Source of the DNA: Bifidobacteriaceae bacterium
Lineage (GTDB): Bacteria > Actinomycetota > Actinomycetes > Actinomycetales > Bifidobacteriaceae
Assembly: GCA_022650895.1 (NCBI GenBank)
Contig: JALCQC010000004.1
Coordinates: 62,001-126,000, forward strand
Direction: 5' to 3'
Length of the DNA: 64,000 bases
The translations under genes were made by a program, and so were the position numbers. The stretch's first letter is position 1. Each line of letters starts with the position of its first letter. Under the pieces are notes generated by a model. That model had not been told where the DNA came from, ran no database searches, and was given only the letters and a program-made list of their open reading frames with translations. This document shows, piece by piece, positions 9,434 through 17,875 of the stretch.

Positions 9434-9455
9434 AATCTCAGTGAAATCTCAGTGA
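9434..9455. repeat. Tandem 11-bp repeat AATCTCAGTGA
   Basis: Two perfect copies in tandem immediately before the AAGGAG of the next gene. No functional assignment. Confidence 0.7.
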
Positions 9456-9466
9456 AGGAGAGAGAC

Positions 9467-10537
9467 ATGAAGATTTGCGAGACGTGTCACGGTGAAAATT
9501 CGGAGGAGGCGAAGTTCTGCCGTTTTTGCGGCACTCCTTTCGTCTATCCTTTTACACCTGCCGCCGATGAACCAGCGAATGCGCCGACAAATGGGCCAAC
9601 GGAGGGTTCACCCCAGCAGCACGAATCGCAGGAGCCGTCCTCTGTCTCTCCACAAGCTCCCCTCTCTTCACAAGAAAATGCTTCGCTGCAGAGTTCGGGA
9701 TCGCTGCGAGGTTCGGGCTCTCCGGACGGTCCGCTGTCGACACCTTCCGCGCAGGATCCGCAGGGGGTTGGCCAAGGGCAGGGCAGCTCACAGGAATCTG
9801 GCCCTGCGCCTCTCTATCGGGCCCAACAGCAGCCTCAGCAGCCTCAACAGTCCCAACAACCGCAGCAACGGCCTAAGACTCCGCCCTTTGAGCCTGTGCC
9901 ATCGACTGGCAAGGTATTCTGGGAGTGGCTTCTCAATTCTCTGAAGCGTCCCTCCGCAAGCTTGAAGGCGAGAACGTGGTTCGGTTTCGCCGTGACCGCC
10001 GTAACCTCGCTGTTGATGGCCCTCTGCCTCTTCATGTCCCTACAATCCATAGCGACTGCCATGGCTTCCAGATACAGCAGCTCCTTTTTTGGCTACGCCG
10101 GCGACTATTCGGTGTCGCTGCCCATCGCCCTTCTTTTCCAAGCATGGATCCTCTTTGCCATCGGCATCTACCTCATGATTCTTGCGACGTTCATTGGCAA
10201 GCGGCTCTTCGGCGATAACACGCAGTCCTTCCTCTATCTTCAGCTCTCCATTTCCCAGAGACTGGTGCCGGTCGCTCTCGCTTCCGTCGTCCTCACCCTT
10301 TGCGCTGTGGTCGGAGCGTCTGATTTCGCTCTGGTGATGTTGCTTCTCATCACCCTTGTTCTGTGGCAGATCGTTCCCACTGAGCTGGGGAGAACTCGGT
10401 ATTCGCGCTCCGTGGATCGGTTCTGGGTGTGGTGTGGCGCCATACTCATCACCATCGCTTTCGCCGCCGCCGAGTTTGCCTTCTTCTGGTGGTCGGGAGC
10501 CAATGCCGTGGAAAGTGCCTTGGGAACGCTGCTCTAG
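9467..10537 (+). CDS. Zinc-ribbon membrane protein with Gln/Pro-rich linker
   Basis: A 356-residue protein. Residues 4-21 form a zinc ribbon (CETC...CRFC). Residues about 25-135 are disordered, rich in Ser/Pro/Gln and ending in a poly-QQP tract. The last 210 residues hold about five hydrophobic segments (GFAVTAVTSLLMALCLF; SLPIALLFQAWILFAIGIYLM; VVLTLCAVVGASDFALVML and others). Yip1-like or DUF6574-like membrane proteins share this layout, but I do not recognise the family firmly. ATG 9467 follows AAGGAGAGAGAC; the longer frame from 9452 starts inside the ribosome binding site. Function unknown. A strong terminator follows. Confidence 0.75.
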   Translation: MKICETCHGENSEEAKFCRFCGTPFVYPFTPAADEPANAPTNGPTEGSPQQHESQEPSSVSPQAPLSSQENASLQSSGSLRGSGSPDGPLSTPSAQDPQGVGQGQGSSQESGPAPLYRAQQQPQQPQQSQQPQQRPKTPPFEPVPSTGKVFWEWLLNSLKRPSASLKARTWFGFAVTAVTSLLMALCLFMSLQSIATAMASRYSSSFFGYAGDYSVSLPIALLFQAWILFAIGIYLMILATFIGKRLFGDNTQSFLYLQLSISQRLVPVALASVVLTLCAVVGASDFALVMLLLITLVLWQIVPTELGRTRYSRSVDRFWVWCGAILITIAFAAAEFAFFWWSGANAVESALGTLL

Positions 10538-10566
10538 ATTCGCCTCGTTTCAGCAGTCCCCTTCCA

Positions 10567-10611
10567 AAAGCCGGCCTCGTCACACGTGAGTAGTGTGACG
10601 AGGCCGGCTTT
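10567..10611. terminator. Bidirectional terminator, 19-bp stem
   Basis: A perfect 19-bp stem (10567-10585 with 10593-10611) and 7-nt loop separate two convergent genes. The outer AAAG/CTTT pairs give a short U-run on both strands. Confidence 0.9.
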
Positions 10612-10640
10612 GCATTGCAAGGAATCAGTAGTACGAGTAA

Positions 10641-11411
10641 TCAGTACGCGATGGAAGCGTGATACTTCTTGGCGCTTTCCTTGGTGACGAGATCGAACTC
10701 GCCGTTGGAGGTTTTCTTCCATGTGCCGGTTGACTTGGTGGTCGTGTCTTCACCGTTGTAGTGCATGGTGGCGGTAGTGGAGAAGGTGTTGTCGTCCTTC
10801 ACCACGGCTTTGAGACTGACGCTGTAGGCGGCGGTGGCGCTCACCGTGGCCGACCATGTTCCCACGAAGGTGCCTTCTGAGGCCTTCAGCGGTGTTGTGA
10901 TGGAGGCGGACACAAGGGACTCGGCGATGTCAGACAGACCGCTGACGCCCGCGAGCGATGCCAGTTTCTTCACTGCGTCCTCTCCGTCAAGGCCGAACTT
11001 TGGATTCTTGATGGAGTAAGTAACGGTGTTTCCCTCGATCTTGTCTTTGCTTGCGGTTCCTTTTATTTGGAGTGTGTGACCTTTGGGATACCCCTTGACG
11101 GTGAGGGTCATGGCCTGCTCGTCGGCGATTTTCATGGTGATCACATCGGCGTCATTTTTGGAATCGGAGTCCGTGTCGGTGCCCGTGTTCGAGGTCGAAG
11201 TGACACGGAAATTTCCCGAGAGTCGGCTTCCGTCGACACTTCCGAAGAGATCGAGAACTCCGATGTTCTGCAGAGTCGCCACCAGTGCCGCCACGACCAC
11301 GAGCGCGGCGACGATGATGATCGCCGCCTGCTTCCCATGAGAGTGGGTGCGGGGACGGCCTGTTCCGGCGCTGTGCTGTGCGGAAGGTTCAGGGGAATTC
11401 ATGGATTGCAT
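10641..11411 (-). CDS. Membrane-anchored extracytoplasmic protein, unknown family
   Basis: A 256-residue protein from ATG 11411 (GAAAGAAG about 5 nt upstream); the frame remains open to 11540, with other ATGs at 11402 and 11432. A Ser/His-rich cytoplasmic stretch precedes one membrane segment (AAIIIVAALVVVAALVATLQ, about residues 28-47). The outer domain is rich in Thr, Lys and Ser with alternating beta-type sequence (VITMKIADEQAMTLTVKGY; GTWKKTSNGEFDLVTKE) and no Cys. It resembles a small anchored beta-sandwich protein; no catalytic motif is visible. Transcribed divergently from rpsD. Confidence 0.65.
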   Translation of the reverse strand: MQSMNSPEPSAQHSAGTGRPRTHSHGKQAAIIIVAALVVVAALVATLQNIGVLDLFGSVDGSRLSGNFRVTSTSNTGTDTDSDSKNDADVITMKIADEQAMTLTVKGYPKGHTLQIKGTASKDKIEGNTVTYSIKNPKFGLDGEDAVKKLASLAGVSGLSDIAESLVSASITTPLKASEGTFVGTWSATVSATAAYSVSLKAVVKDDNTFSTTATMHYNGEDTTTKSTGTWKKTSNGEFDLVTKESAKKYHASIAY

Positions 11412-11762
11412 GGCTGCTTCTTTCGTCTCCATGTGTGGCTCTGTGCGACGCATCGATAGAGTGGAGGTCTGACTATGGATGGTAGCAGTTGAGTGTTTGC
11501 CGAGGGAGAGACAGAGAGAATGTTTCACAGAGCTGCGCAATTCCCGGTGTCGAGCGGAGATCGGTGGTTGAGTGTATGCTTTTTCTTTGGTGTTTGCCGC
11601 CTTGGCATCACCTATCTGGAGTCTTAGCCCGTCAATGGTTCGGCGGTGTTGCTTCTACGGAAGTCAACAGCGTTGTGCTTCGGCACCGTAGCATTGGAGA
11701 GGCCGACTCGGCGGTTTACCGCTTCCGTTCAGATAACGACAGAAAAGTTAGCAAGGAACAAC
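11412..11762. other. Divergent intergenic region and putative rpsD leader
   Basis: This 351-bp region separates the minus-strand membrane-protein gene from rpsD. It must hold both promoters. The 3' half, with GCTTCTACGGAAGTCAACAGC and GTGCTTCGGCACC, has several short potential stems before the rpsD ribosome binding site (AGCAAGGA). Bacterial S4 often represses its own mRNA through a leader structure, but I cannot match this leader to a known S4-binding fold. Confidence 0.35.
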
Positions 11763-12389
11763 ATGACTAACATTCAGCGTTCACGCAGGCAGGTTCGCCT
11801 TTCGCGTGCACTGGGAATTGCGTTGACCCCTAAGGCTCAGCGCCTCTTTGAAAAGCGTCCTTATGCTCCTGGTGAGCACGGCCGCAACCGTCGTCGTACC
11901 GAGTCCGATTACGCGGTTCGTCTGCGCGAAAAGCAGCGTCTGCGCGCACAGTACGGTGTGAGCGAGAAGCAGCTCCGCGCCACGTACGAGCTTGCGACCC
12001 GTGAGTCCGGCCAGACCGGCAACGCAATGATCCAGAACCTTGAGGTTCGTCTCGATGCTCTCGTTCTGCGCTCCGGTTTCGCACGCACCATCGCTCAGGC
12101 ACGCCAGTTCGTTGTTCACCGTCACCTTCTCGTTGACGGAAACATCGTGGACCGCCCCAGCTACCGTGTTCGCCCCGGCCAGACCATTCAGGTCAAGCCC
12201 AAGAGCCAGACCATGGTCCCCTTCCAGATCGCCGCTGAGGGAACTCACCGCGACGTTCTTCCCGCAGTCCCGGGTTACCTCGACGTCGACCTTGCTCAGC
12301 TCAAGGCCACGCTGACGCGTAAGCCAGAGGCGGAGGAAGTTCCGATCCAGATCAACATTCAGTACGTGGTTGAGTACTACGCACGCTGA
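11763..12389 (+). CDS. rpsD: 30S ribosomal protein S4
   Basis: Primary 16S rRNA-binding protein that nucleates 30S assembly. The 208 residues match the family length. The N-terminus has SRRQVRLSRALGIALTPK, then YAPGEHGRNRR, and the S4 RNA-binding domain covers about residues 95-160 (RLDALVLRSGFARTIAQARQ; VHRHLLVDGNIVDRPSYRV). No Cys zinc site is present in the N-terminal region, so this is the zinc-free form. ATG 11763 is chosen; the upstream extension to 11646 is not S4-like. It stands alone rather than in the alpha operon, usual for this group. A long stem-loop follows. Confidence 0.97.
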   Translation: MTNIQRSRRQVRLSRALGIALTPKAQRLFEKRPYAPGEHGRNRRRTESDYAVRLREKQRLRAQYGVSEKQLRATYELATRESGQTGNAMIQNLEVRLDALVLRSGFARTIAQARQFVVHRHLLVDGNIVDRPSYRVRPGQTIQVKPKSQTMVPFQIAAEGTHRDVLPAVPGYLDVDLAQLKATLTRKPEAEEVPIQINIQYVVEYYAR

Positions 12390-12410
12390 TCTCTTCTTCA
12401 GCTTTATTTT

Positions 12411-12447
12411 CAAGGGTCCCGCAGCCACATTGGTTGCGGGACCCTTG
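12411..12447 (+). terminator. Stem-loop after rpsD
   Basis: A 16-bp stem with one G-T pair (12411-12426 with 12432-12447) and a 5-nt loop. Neither strand has a clear U-tract after it, so it may act as a 3'-end stabiliser or a weak terminator. Confidence 0.7.
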
Positions 12448-12504
12448 TCGTAGCAGAGAGAGTCATAACAAAGAAAGCTTAGCGGGAGAGCGCGTGGACT
12501 TCGG

Positions 12505-12888
12505 TCATTCTCCGATGATGGAGTTGATGATGCCGGAGACAGCGGCGATGATCGCCGACGCCAGCACGGACCACCAGAAGCTCCCCACCACCACGCCTGT
12601 TCCGAACACTGACAGTGCCAGCCAGCTCGCCAACCGCATAAAGGCCACGGTGAGTACGAGCGAAAAAATGCCAAAGGTCAGAATCGTCAGTGGAAGTGAC
12701 AGCACCTTCACAAGAGGCTTGACCCAGGCGTTGATGAGCGCCATGAAGAGGGAGAATCCCGCGATGGCCCAGAGTTTGTCGCCCACCACGCTGAAACCCG
12801 GGATGAGCGCAACGACGATCGCCACTGCGATGGCGAGTGAGAACCAGCGTCCAAGAAATCGAGTCATGTCTCCATTATCCACTTCCAT
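12505..12888 (-). CDS. Phage-holin-family / 4-TM membrane protein (PF04020-like)
   Basis: A 127-residue protein with four hydrophobic segments: LGRWFSLAIAVAIVVALIPGF, KLWAIAGFSLFMALINAWV, LPLTILTFGIFSLVLTVAFMRLA and a C-terminal ASAIIAAVSGIINSIIGE. The middle motif NAWVKPLVKVLSLPLTILTFGIF is typical of the widespread mycobacterial-type 4-TM holin-superfamily proteins. Despite the name, these occur outside phages and their role is unknown; no lysis genes are nearby. The start may be ATG 12888 or ATG 12867 (MTRFLGRW), the latter closer to the family. Confidence 0.85.
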   Translation of the reverse strand: MEVDNGDMTRFLGRWFSLAIAVAIVVALIPGFSVVGDKLWAIAGFSLFMALINAWVKPLVKVLSLPLTILTFGIFSLVLTVAFMRLASWLALSVFGTGVVVGSFWWSVLASAIIAAVSGIINSIIGE

Positions 12889-12914
12889 CTTCGAAACAGC
12901 TGAAGAGGCACGAG

Positions 12915-12923
12915 TGCGATAAT
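12915..12923 (+). promoter_or_regulatory. Extended -10 of a putative leaderless gene
   Basis: TGC-GATAAT ends exactly 6 nt before ATG 12930. No Shine-Dalgarno sequence is present between them, which fits transcription starting at or next to the A of ATG. The same layout occurs at 50058-50066 and 62445-62453. Confidence 0.55.
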
Positions 12924-12929
12924 CGAAGC

Positions 12930-13601
12930 ATGATCCTCCATCTGCATTTGGTCCGTCACGGACAGACGTATTTCAATCGCTACAACCGTCTTCAAGGGTG
13001 GTCGAATTCGCCGTTGACCCAAGCGGGAATTGACGATGCCGTCAAGGCGGGGGAGAAGCTCAAATCCCTCAGGCTGGCTGGTGCTTACTGCTCCGACACC
13101 ACACGCGCCGAGCAGACGGCCGCCCGCATTCTCGAGGTCAATAAAGAACCGGATTCGGTGGGTCAGGCGGTGTCGTCCATGTATTTTCGTGAGCAGTTCT
13201 ACGGCTATTTCGAGGGGCAGGACATGGCGATGGCCTGGTATGCTGCCGGTGCACCCCATGGAGCGAAGACGTACAACGACATTGTCGAGAAGTTCGGCCT
13301 TGCCGCCACCAAGGATTTCCTCAAGCAGGCCGATCCCTTCCACGATGCGGAGTCGGAAGAGGAATATTGGACGCGTGAGGAGAAGGGTTTTGAACTCATT
13401 GCAAGCAACGAGAATCTTCACGACGGCGACGACGTTCTCGTCATCTCCCATGGCAACACGCTTCTGAGTCTGATGCAGCGCTTTGCGAGTGCAGACTACG
13501 ACCTCAGCGAACGCCCGGCGAATGGATCGGTGACAGTTTTCGATTTCGACACTACGAAGCCCTTCGCCGAATCGCTGACGGTGCGTTCCTACAATCAGTG
13601 A
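12930..13601 (+). CDS. Histidine phosphatase (phosphoglycerate mutase-like)
   Basis: A 223-residue cytosolic member of the histidine phosphatase superfamily. The RHG motif with its phospho-accepting His is VRHGQTYFNRYNRLQGWSN (about residues 7-25), followed by APSDT-like YCSDTTRAEQTA and the second catalytic His in VISHGNTLLSLM. Substrate unknown; such enzymes act on phosphorylated sugars or small phosphoesters. ATG 12930 is chosen because the family begins here; it lacks a ribosome binding site but sits 6 nt after an extended -10, so the message is probably leaderless. The end of the gene is duplicated in the microrepeat ATCAGTGA. Confidence 0.88.
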   Translation: MILHLHLVRHGQTYFNRYNRLQGWSNSPLTQAGIDDAVKAGEKLKSLRLAGAYCSDTTRAEQTAARILEVNKEPDSVGQAVSSMYFREQFYGYFEGQDMAMAWYAAGAPHGAKTYNDIVEKFGLAATKDFLKQADPFHDAESEEEYWTREEKGFELIASNENLHDGDDVLVISHGNTLLSLMQRFASADYDLSERPANGSVTVFDFDTTKPFAESLTVRSYNQ

Positions 13602-13617
13602 CGCAACGCATCAGTGA
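13594..13617. repeat. 16-bp-period microrepeat over a TGA stop
   Basis: ATCAGTGA, which includes the stop codon, occurs at 13594 and again at 13610, 16 nt later. Confidence 0.6.
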
Positions 13618-13749
13618 TGTTGGAGCGGCGTCAAGTTCCTAGGAAGTTTCAGCGGACTGAGGAGAGTGCGCTCTCTGAGCTGCCAGCGTCGGGCGGAACA
13701 GGTAAAGTCATGCTTATCTGACGACATAGCGCCGAGAAAGAGGTGTGAG

Positions 13750-14283
13750 ATGGGCATTGGAGAGATTGCAGGATTGATTGCAGCTATTGCTTTTGCTGTC
13801 CTGGCGGGCTTTATGATTTACCCGTTGATCAAGTTGGGCAAGCTGTTCGAACAAATAGGCACCACCGTCAAAGACACGGGTGACCATGCGGTTCCGGCCT
13901 TGGACGAGGGCGTCACCACTGTCAAACAACTCAACAAGACCCTTTCGGATGTCAACGCGATCTCCGAGTCCGCTTCATACACTGCACAGAACGTGGGTGC
14001 TTTGACGGATCTGTATGGCTCCATGCTCGGCAAGCCGATCATTAAGATCGCCTCGACGTTCTGGGCATTGAAGCAGACCTTCACCTCGTTCATGGGGAAA
14101 AAGAAGAAGGCCACGCCGGCATCTTCCGATGCCAAGGACTCTGATGCTGCGGCGGACGCCTTCGTGGCAGCCAATGTCGCCGCCGATGCACGGGCAGCAG
14201 CTTCGCATTCCGCACACACAACTGCTCATACTTCCGCGCACACCTCTGCCTATACAACCGCGCACACCGCCGCAAAGGAGTAA
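13750..14283 (+). CDS. DUF948 domain protein with His/Thr-rich tail
   Basis: A 177-residue protein with an N-terminal membrane segment (GEIAGLIAAIAFAVLAGFMIYPLIKLG) followed by the DUF948-type helical region (LFEQIGTTVKDTGDHAVPALDEGVTTVKQLN). DUF948 proteins are membrane-tethered helical proteins of unknown function. The last 25 residues are a HTTAHTSAHTS-type repeat after an Asp/Ala-rich stretch, unusual for the family and probably a repeat expansion. The ATG at 13750 follows AGAAAGAGGTGTGAG. The next gene starts 7 nt after the stop, so the pair is likely one unit leading toward alaS. Confidence 0.8.
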   Translation: MGIGEIAGLIAAIAFAVLAGFMIYPLIKLGKLFEQIGTTVKDTGDHAVPALDEGVTTVKQLNKTLSDVNAISESASYTAQNVGALTDLYGSMLGKPIIKIASTFWALKQTFTSFMGKKKKATPASSDAKDSDAAADAFVAANVAADARAAASHSAHTTAHTSAHTSAYTTAHTAAKE

Positions 14284-14290
14284 CTCCCAC

Positions 14291-14545
14291 ATGTTTAAAC
14301 GTCTCTTTTGGATTGGCGTGGGTGCCGCTGTCGGCATCGTGGCCGTCACCAAAGCAAAGGCCTATCTCCGCACCCACACGCCCGACGTTCCCCGTCAGTT
14401 CTTCATGGGAGCGGATGCCGAGGACGAGAATGTCCCGGTACGCACGGCGCGGGCGCTGTATTCGGAGTTCACGGCAAACCGCGAGCTTCGTGAGGCACAG
14501 CTGAACCAGGCCCTCATCAACCGTTCTCTGAAGACTGTTCGCTAG
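14291..14545 (+). CDS. Small membrane-tethered protein next to DUF948 gene
   Basis: An 84-residue protein beginning MFKRLFWIGVGAAVGIVAVTKAKAYL, a single hydrophobic segment with a GxGxAxG pattern, followed by a charged helical tail (NVPVRTARALYSEFTANRELREAQLNQAL). ATG 14291 starts just after the DUF948 stop, with GGAG inside the previous gene's final codons as likely ribosome binding site. Such a partner gene between DUF948 and alaS looks conserved in related actinobacteria (from memory). Function unknown; partnership with the DUF948 protein is inferred from spacing. Confidence 0.75.
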   Translation: MFKRLFWIGVGAAVGIVAVTKAKAYLRTHTPDVPRQFFMGADAEDENVPVRTARALYSEFTANRELREAQLNQALINRSLKTVR

Positions 14546-14654
14546 TCGCATCAGAAGGACACATGCACCTGAGTATCATGGTGCATGCTTTCACATGCTT
14601 TTTTACGTGTCACTGCAACGTTAAGACCAAGAAATAAGGAGAGGAACTGCCTTC

Positions 14655-17342
14655 ATGCGTACCTCGGAAATTGCCCAGCGGTACTTGTCGTACTTTGAGA
14701 AGCACGGTCATTTGGTGGCGCCATCCGCCTCGCTGATTTCGCCGAATCCCACCACACTTTTCACCATCGCAGGCATGGTTCCCTTCATCCCGTATCTTCT
14801 GGGTGAGCAGACTCCACCCAGCAAGCGCATGACAAGTGTTCAGAAGTGTGTGCGTACGCTCGACATCGACGAGGTCGGCAAGACCACCCGTCACGGAACC
14901 TTCTTCCAGATGCTTGGGAATTTCTCCTTCGGTGATTATTTCAAGGAAGAAGCCATCCACTTTGCGTGGGAGCTGCTTACCAGCCCTCAGGATCAGGGCG
15001 GCTATGGCTTTGACCCCGATGTCCTCTGGGTCACCACCTTCACCGATGACGAGGAGGCGCGCAGTATCTGGCGCTCCGAAGGCATGAACCCAGAGCACAT
15101 GCAGGTCATGGGCATGGAGGACAACTTCTGGACGACCGGTGGCCCCGGTCCCGGTGGCCCCTGCTCGGAGATCTACGTGGATCGCGGTCCCGAATACGGC
15201 AAGGACGGCGGCCCGATCGTCGACGAGAACCGGTACATCGAAATTTGGGATCTCGTCTTTGAAAACTACGAAGTCGACAACGTCAAGTCCAAAACCGACC
15301 TGCACATCGTGGGTGAGCTCGAAAACAAGAACATCGATACGGGCATGGGTCTCGAACGCGTCGCGTACTTGCTGCAGGGCAAGCAGAACATCTACGAAAC
15401 CGATGAGGTCTTCCCTGTCATCGAGGCTGCCGAGAAGCTCTCAGGCCGCCGCTATGGCGCGAAGGAAGAGGACGATGTCCGTTTCCGTGTCGTGGCCGAT
15501 CACGTCCGTTCCGCCCTCATGATCATGAGCGACGGCGTTCGTCCCAGCAACGAGGGACGCGGCTATGTGCTGCGTCGTCTGCTGCGCCGCACCATCCGTT
15601 CCATGAAGATGCTCGGTGTTGACGATCAGGTGCTGCCGGCGCTGCTGCCCGTCTCCAAAGAGGCGATGGCTCCCAGTTACCCGGATCTGAACAACTCCTT
15701 CGCGGAGGTTTCTACGTCCGCGTACGGAGAGGAGGAGGCTTTCCGCCGCACTCTCGACCGTGGAACCGAAATTCTGGATCTCGCTGTCAGCAAGGCGAAG
15801 AAGGGCCCTCAGGAAGCGGCCGTCTCCGGAGCTGATGCCTTCAAGCTGCACGACACCTACGGTTTCCCCATCGAACTCACCCTTGAAATGGCGAGTGAGC
15901 AGGGTGTGCACGTGGACGAGGCCACGTTCCACAAGCTCATGGCGGAGCAGAAGGCGCGTGCGCGTCAGGACGCTCTGAAGAAGCGTCACAACGTTGACCT
16001 CAGTGTGTATGACGACTTCAAGAAGAGCCTGGAGAAGCCGCAGGAATTCTTGGGATACACCGACTTCACCAGTCGCAGCACCGTGCTGGGGATTCTCACC
16101 GACAAGGGTCCGGTGACGACGGTCTCCGCTCCGGCCGATGTCGAGGTCATCCTTGACCGCACTCCGTTCTATGCGGAGCAGGGTGGCCAGATGGCCGATC
16201 ACGGCGAAATTCTTTCCGACGACGGCGCAGTCCTTGAAGTCGACGATGTCCAGCACCCTGTGAAGGGACTCATCGTGCATCACTGCCGTCTCACCGACGG
16301 TACCCTGAATCAGGATGCCACCGTCACCGCCAGCATCGACACCGACCGTCGTGCCGCTTTGGCGCGGTCGCACACGGCCACGCACATGGTTCACAAGGCG
16401 ATCCGTGAGGAACTCGGTCCTCAGGCCACCCAGCGTGGGTCCGTGGTGGAGCCCGATTATCTGCACTTCGACTTCCAATGGTCGGGAGCGCCGTCCAAGG
16501 CGCAGATGCACCGCATCGAGGAGCGCGTGAACGAACGCGTTCGCGCCGATCTTCCGGTGACGATGGAAGAGATGCCTTTCAAAGATGCCATCGCTCTAGG
16601 TGCCATGCACCTCTTCGGCGAAAAGTACGGTGACACGGTTCGCCTCGTCACCATTGGCCAGGATGGCTGGAGCCGTGAGCTCTGCGGTGGAACCCACCTC
16701 GACCGAACCGGCAAGGTCGGTTCCTTCACGCTGCTGGGCGAATCCTCCATTGGCACCGGCGTGCGTCGTGTCGACGCCTACGTTGGCGGCAAGGCATACG
16801 AATACGATTCCAAGGAACGCGCTCTGGTATCCCAGATCGCAGATTCGCTCAACGCCCGTCCCGATGACCTCGCCGAGCGTATCGCCTCGTTGCTGACCAG
16901 GCTCAAGGAATCGGAACACAAGCTGGCGGCTCTGTACGAACAGCAGCTGCATGCGGCCATTCCGGAAATGGTGGAAGAAGCGAGGAAGAACCCCGTTGCA
17001 GGCATTGCACTGGCAAGCCGGAACGTCGGTACTTTCGGCTCCCTCGACGCTTTGCGTAAGGCGGTGACCGATGTGAGGGCCCGTCTGGGTGAGGCTCAGC
17101 CGGTGGTCGTGGCGCTGTCTGGAAAAGGCGACAATGGCAAGCCGTATCTGCTGGTTGCGACCAATGAGGCCGCACGCCAGAAGGGCATCAAGGCGGGCGA
17201 CCTCGTTCGCACGGCCTCGAAGGTTCTCGGTGGTGGCGGTGGCGGCAAACCCGACTTCGCACAGGGCGGTGGCCAGGATGCCTCGAAGATTGATGCCGCG
17301 CTGAGTGGTCTTGCCACGCAGGTGACGGAACTGGCGGACTGA
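14655..17342 (+). CDS. alaS: Alanine--tRNA ligase
   Basis: Charges tRNA-Ala and edits mischarged Ser/Gly. The 895 residues fit the family. The class II catalytic domain opens with [18 protein letters not shown] and includes [19 protein letters not shown]; the tRNA-recognition region follows; the editing domain carries HTATH (about 573-577) and CGGTH (about 677-681), which supply the zinc ligands; the C-terminal glycine-rich C-Ala domain ends with [15 protein letters not shown]. All key motifs are intact. ATG 14655 has AAGGAGAGG about 11 nt upstream. Followed 8 nt later by ruvX. Confidence 0.97.
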   Translation: MRTSEIAQRYLSYFEKHGHLVAPSASLISPNPTTLFTIAGMVPFIPYLLGEQTPPSKRMTSVQKCVRTLDIDEVGKTTRHGTFFQMLGNFSFGDYFKEEAIHFAWELLTSPQDQGGYGFDPDVLWVTTFTDDEEARSIWRSEGMNPEHMQVMGMEDNFWTTGGPGPGGPCSEIYVDRGPEYGKDGGPIVDENRYIEIWDLVFENYEVDNVKSKTDLHIVGELENKNIDTGMGLERVAYLLQGKQNIYETDEVFPVIEAAEKLSGRRYGAKEEDDVRFRVVADHVRSALMIMSDGVRPSNEGRGYVLRRLLRRTIRSMKMLGVDDQVLPALLPVSKEAMAPSYPDLNNSFAEVSTSAYGEEEAFRRTLDRGTEILDLAVSKAKKGPQEAAVSGADAFKLHDTYGFPIELTLEMASEQGVHVDEATFHKLMAEQKARARQDALKKRHNVDLSVYDDFKKSLEKPQEFLGYTDFTSRSTVLGILTDKGPVTTVSAPADVEVILDRTPFYAEQGGQMADHGEILSDDGAVLEVDDVQHPVKGLIVHHCRLTDGTLNQDATVTASIDTDRRAALARSHTATHMVHKAIREELGPQATQRGSVVEPDYLHFDFQWSGAPSKAQMHRIEERVNERVRADLPVTMEEMPFKDAIALGAMHLFGEKYGDTVRLVTIGQDGWSRELCGGTHLDRTGKVGSFTLLGESSIGTGVRRVDAYVGGKAYEYDSKERALVSQIADSLNARPDDLAERIASLLTRLKESEHKLAALYEQQLHAAIPEMVEEARKNPVAGIALASRNVGTFGSLDALRKAVTDVRARLGEAQPVVVALSGKGDNGKPYLLVATNEAARQKGIKAGDLVRTASKVLGGGGGGKPDFAQGGGQDASKIDAALSGLATQVTELAD

Positions 17343-17350
17343 GAAGGCAC

Positions 17351-17875
17351 ATGTCGCGCTGGATGGGAGTGGACCTCGGCAACGCCAGAGTCGGGATAGC
17401 AGTGTCAGATCCCGAGCTGAGCGTTGCCACTCCTTTGGAGAACGTCGAAGTGTGGTCCGATTATTTCGAGGCTCTCAATGACGTCGTTGACCTTGTCCAT
17501 GAAAACGGCATCACCACGGTAGTGGTCGGTTGGCCGTTGAACATGGACGGTTCTGAGGGGAAGGCAGCGAAGAAGGCTCGTCGTTGGTCTCAGCAGCTTG
17601 AGAAACGACTTGCTGCACCACAAGAAGGACTTACTGCACAAGAAGGCCAAGAGATCCGCCAGTCAACGGAAGATGCCGTCTCCGTGCGACTCAAAGACGA
17701 GAGACTGACCACGGTCGTTGCTCATCGTCAATTGCATCAGGCGGGACGTTCCAGTCTGACGCATCGTTCAGTGGTCGACCAGCAGTCTGCGGTACTGATA
17801 TTGCAATCCGCGCTGGATGAGAGAGCCCGAGGAAACGGACAAGCGGAAAGAGAGACTCACGATGGAAGAGCATGA
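17351..17875 (+). CDS. ruvX: RuvX/YqgF-family putative Holliday junction resolvase
   Basis: An RNase H-like-fold nuclease of the YqgF family, linked to 16S rRNA processing and/or Holliday junction resolution. Acidic catalytic motifs are visible: GVDLGNARVGIAVSD (residue about 6), DERLTT (about 117) and VDQQSAVLILQ (about 141). At 174 residues it is longer than the usual 140-150 because of an in-frame insertion (about residues 88-105) made of two imperfect copies of CTGCACAAGAAGG. The gene end overlaps mltG by 14 nt in another frame. Confidence 0.9.
   Translation: MSRWMGVDLGNARVGIAVSDPELSVATPLENVEVWSDYFEALNDVVDLVHENGITTVVVGWPLNMDGSEGKAAKKARRWSQQLEKRLAAPQEGLTAQEGQEIRQSTEDAVSVRLKDERLTTVVAHRQLHQAGRSSLTHRSVVDQQSAVLILQSALDERARGNGQAERETHDGRA
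17611..17650. repeat. In-gene tandem duplication in ruvX
   Basis: Two imperfect units (17611-17631 and 17632-17650) sharing ACTGCACAAGAAGG-type sequence encode a Gln/Glu-rich loop insertion. The rest of the enzyme is conserved. Confidence 0.6.
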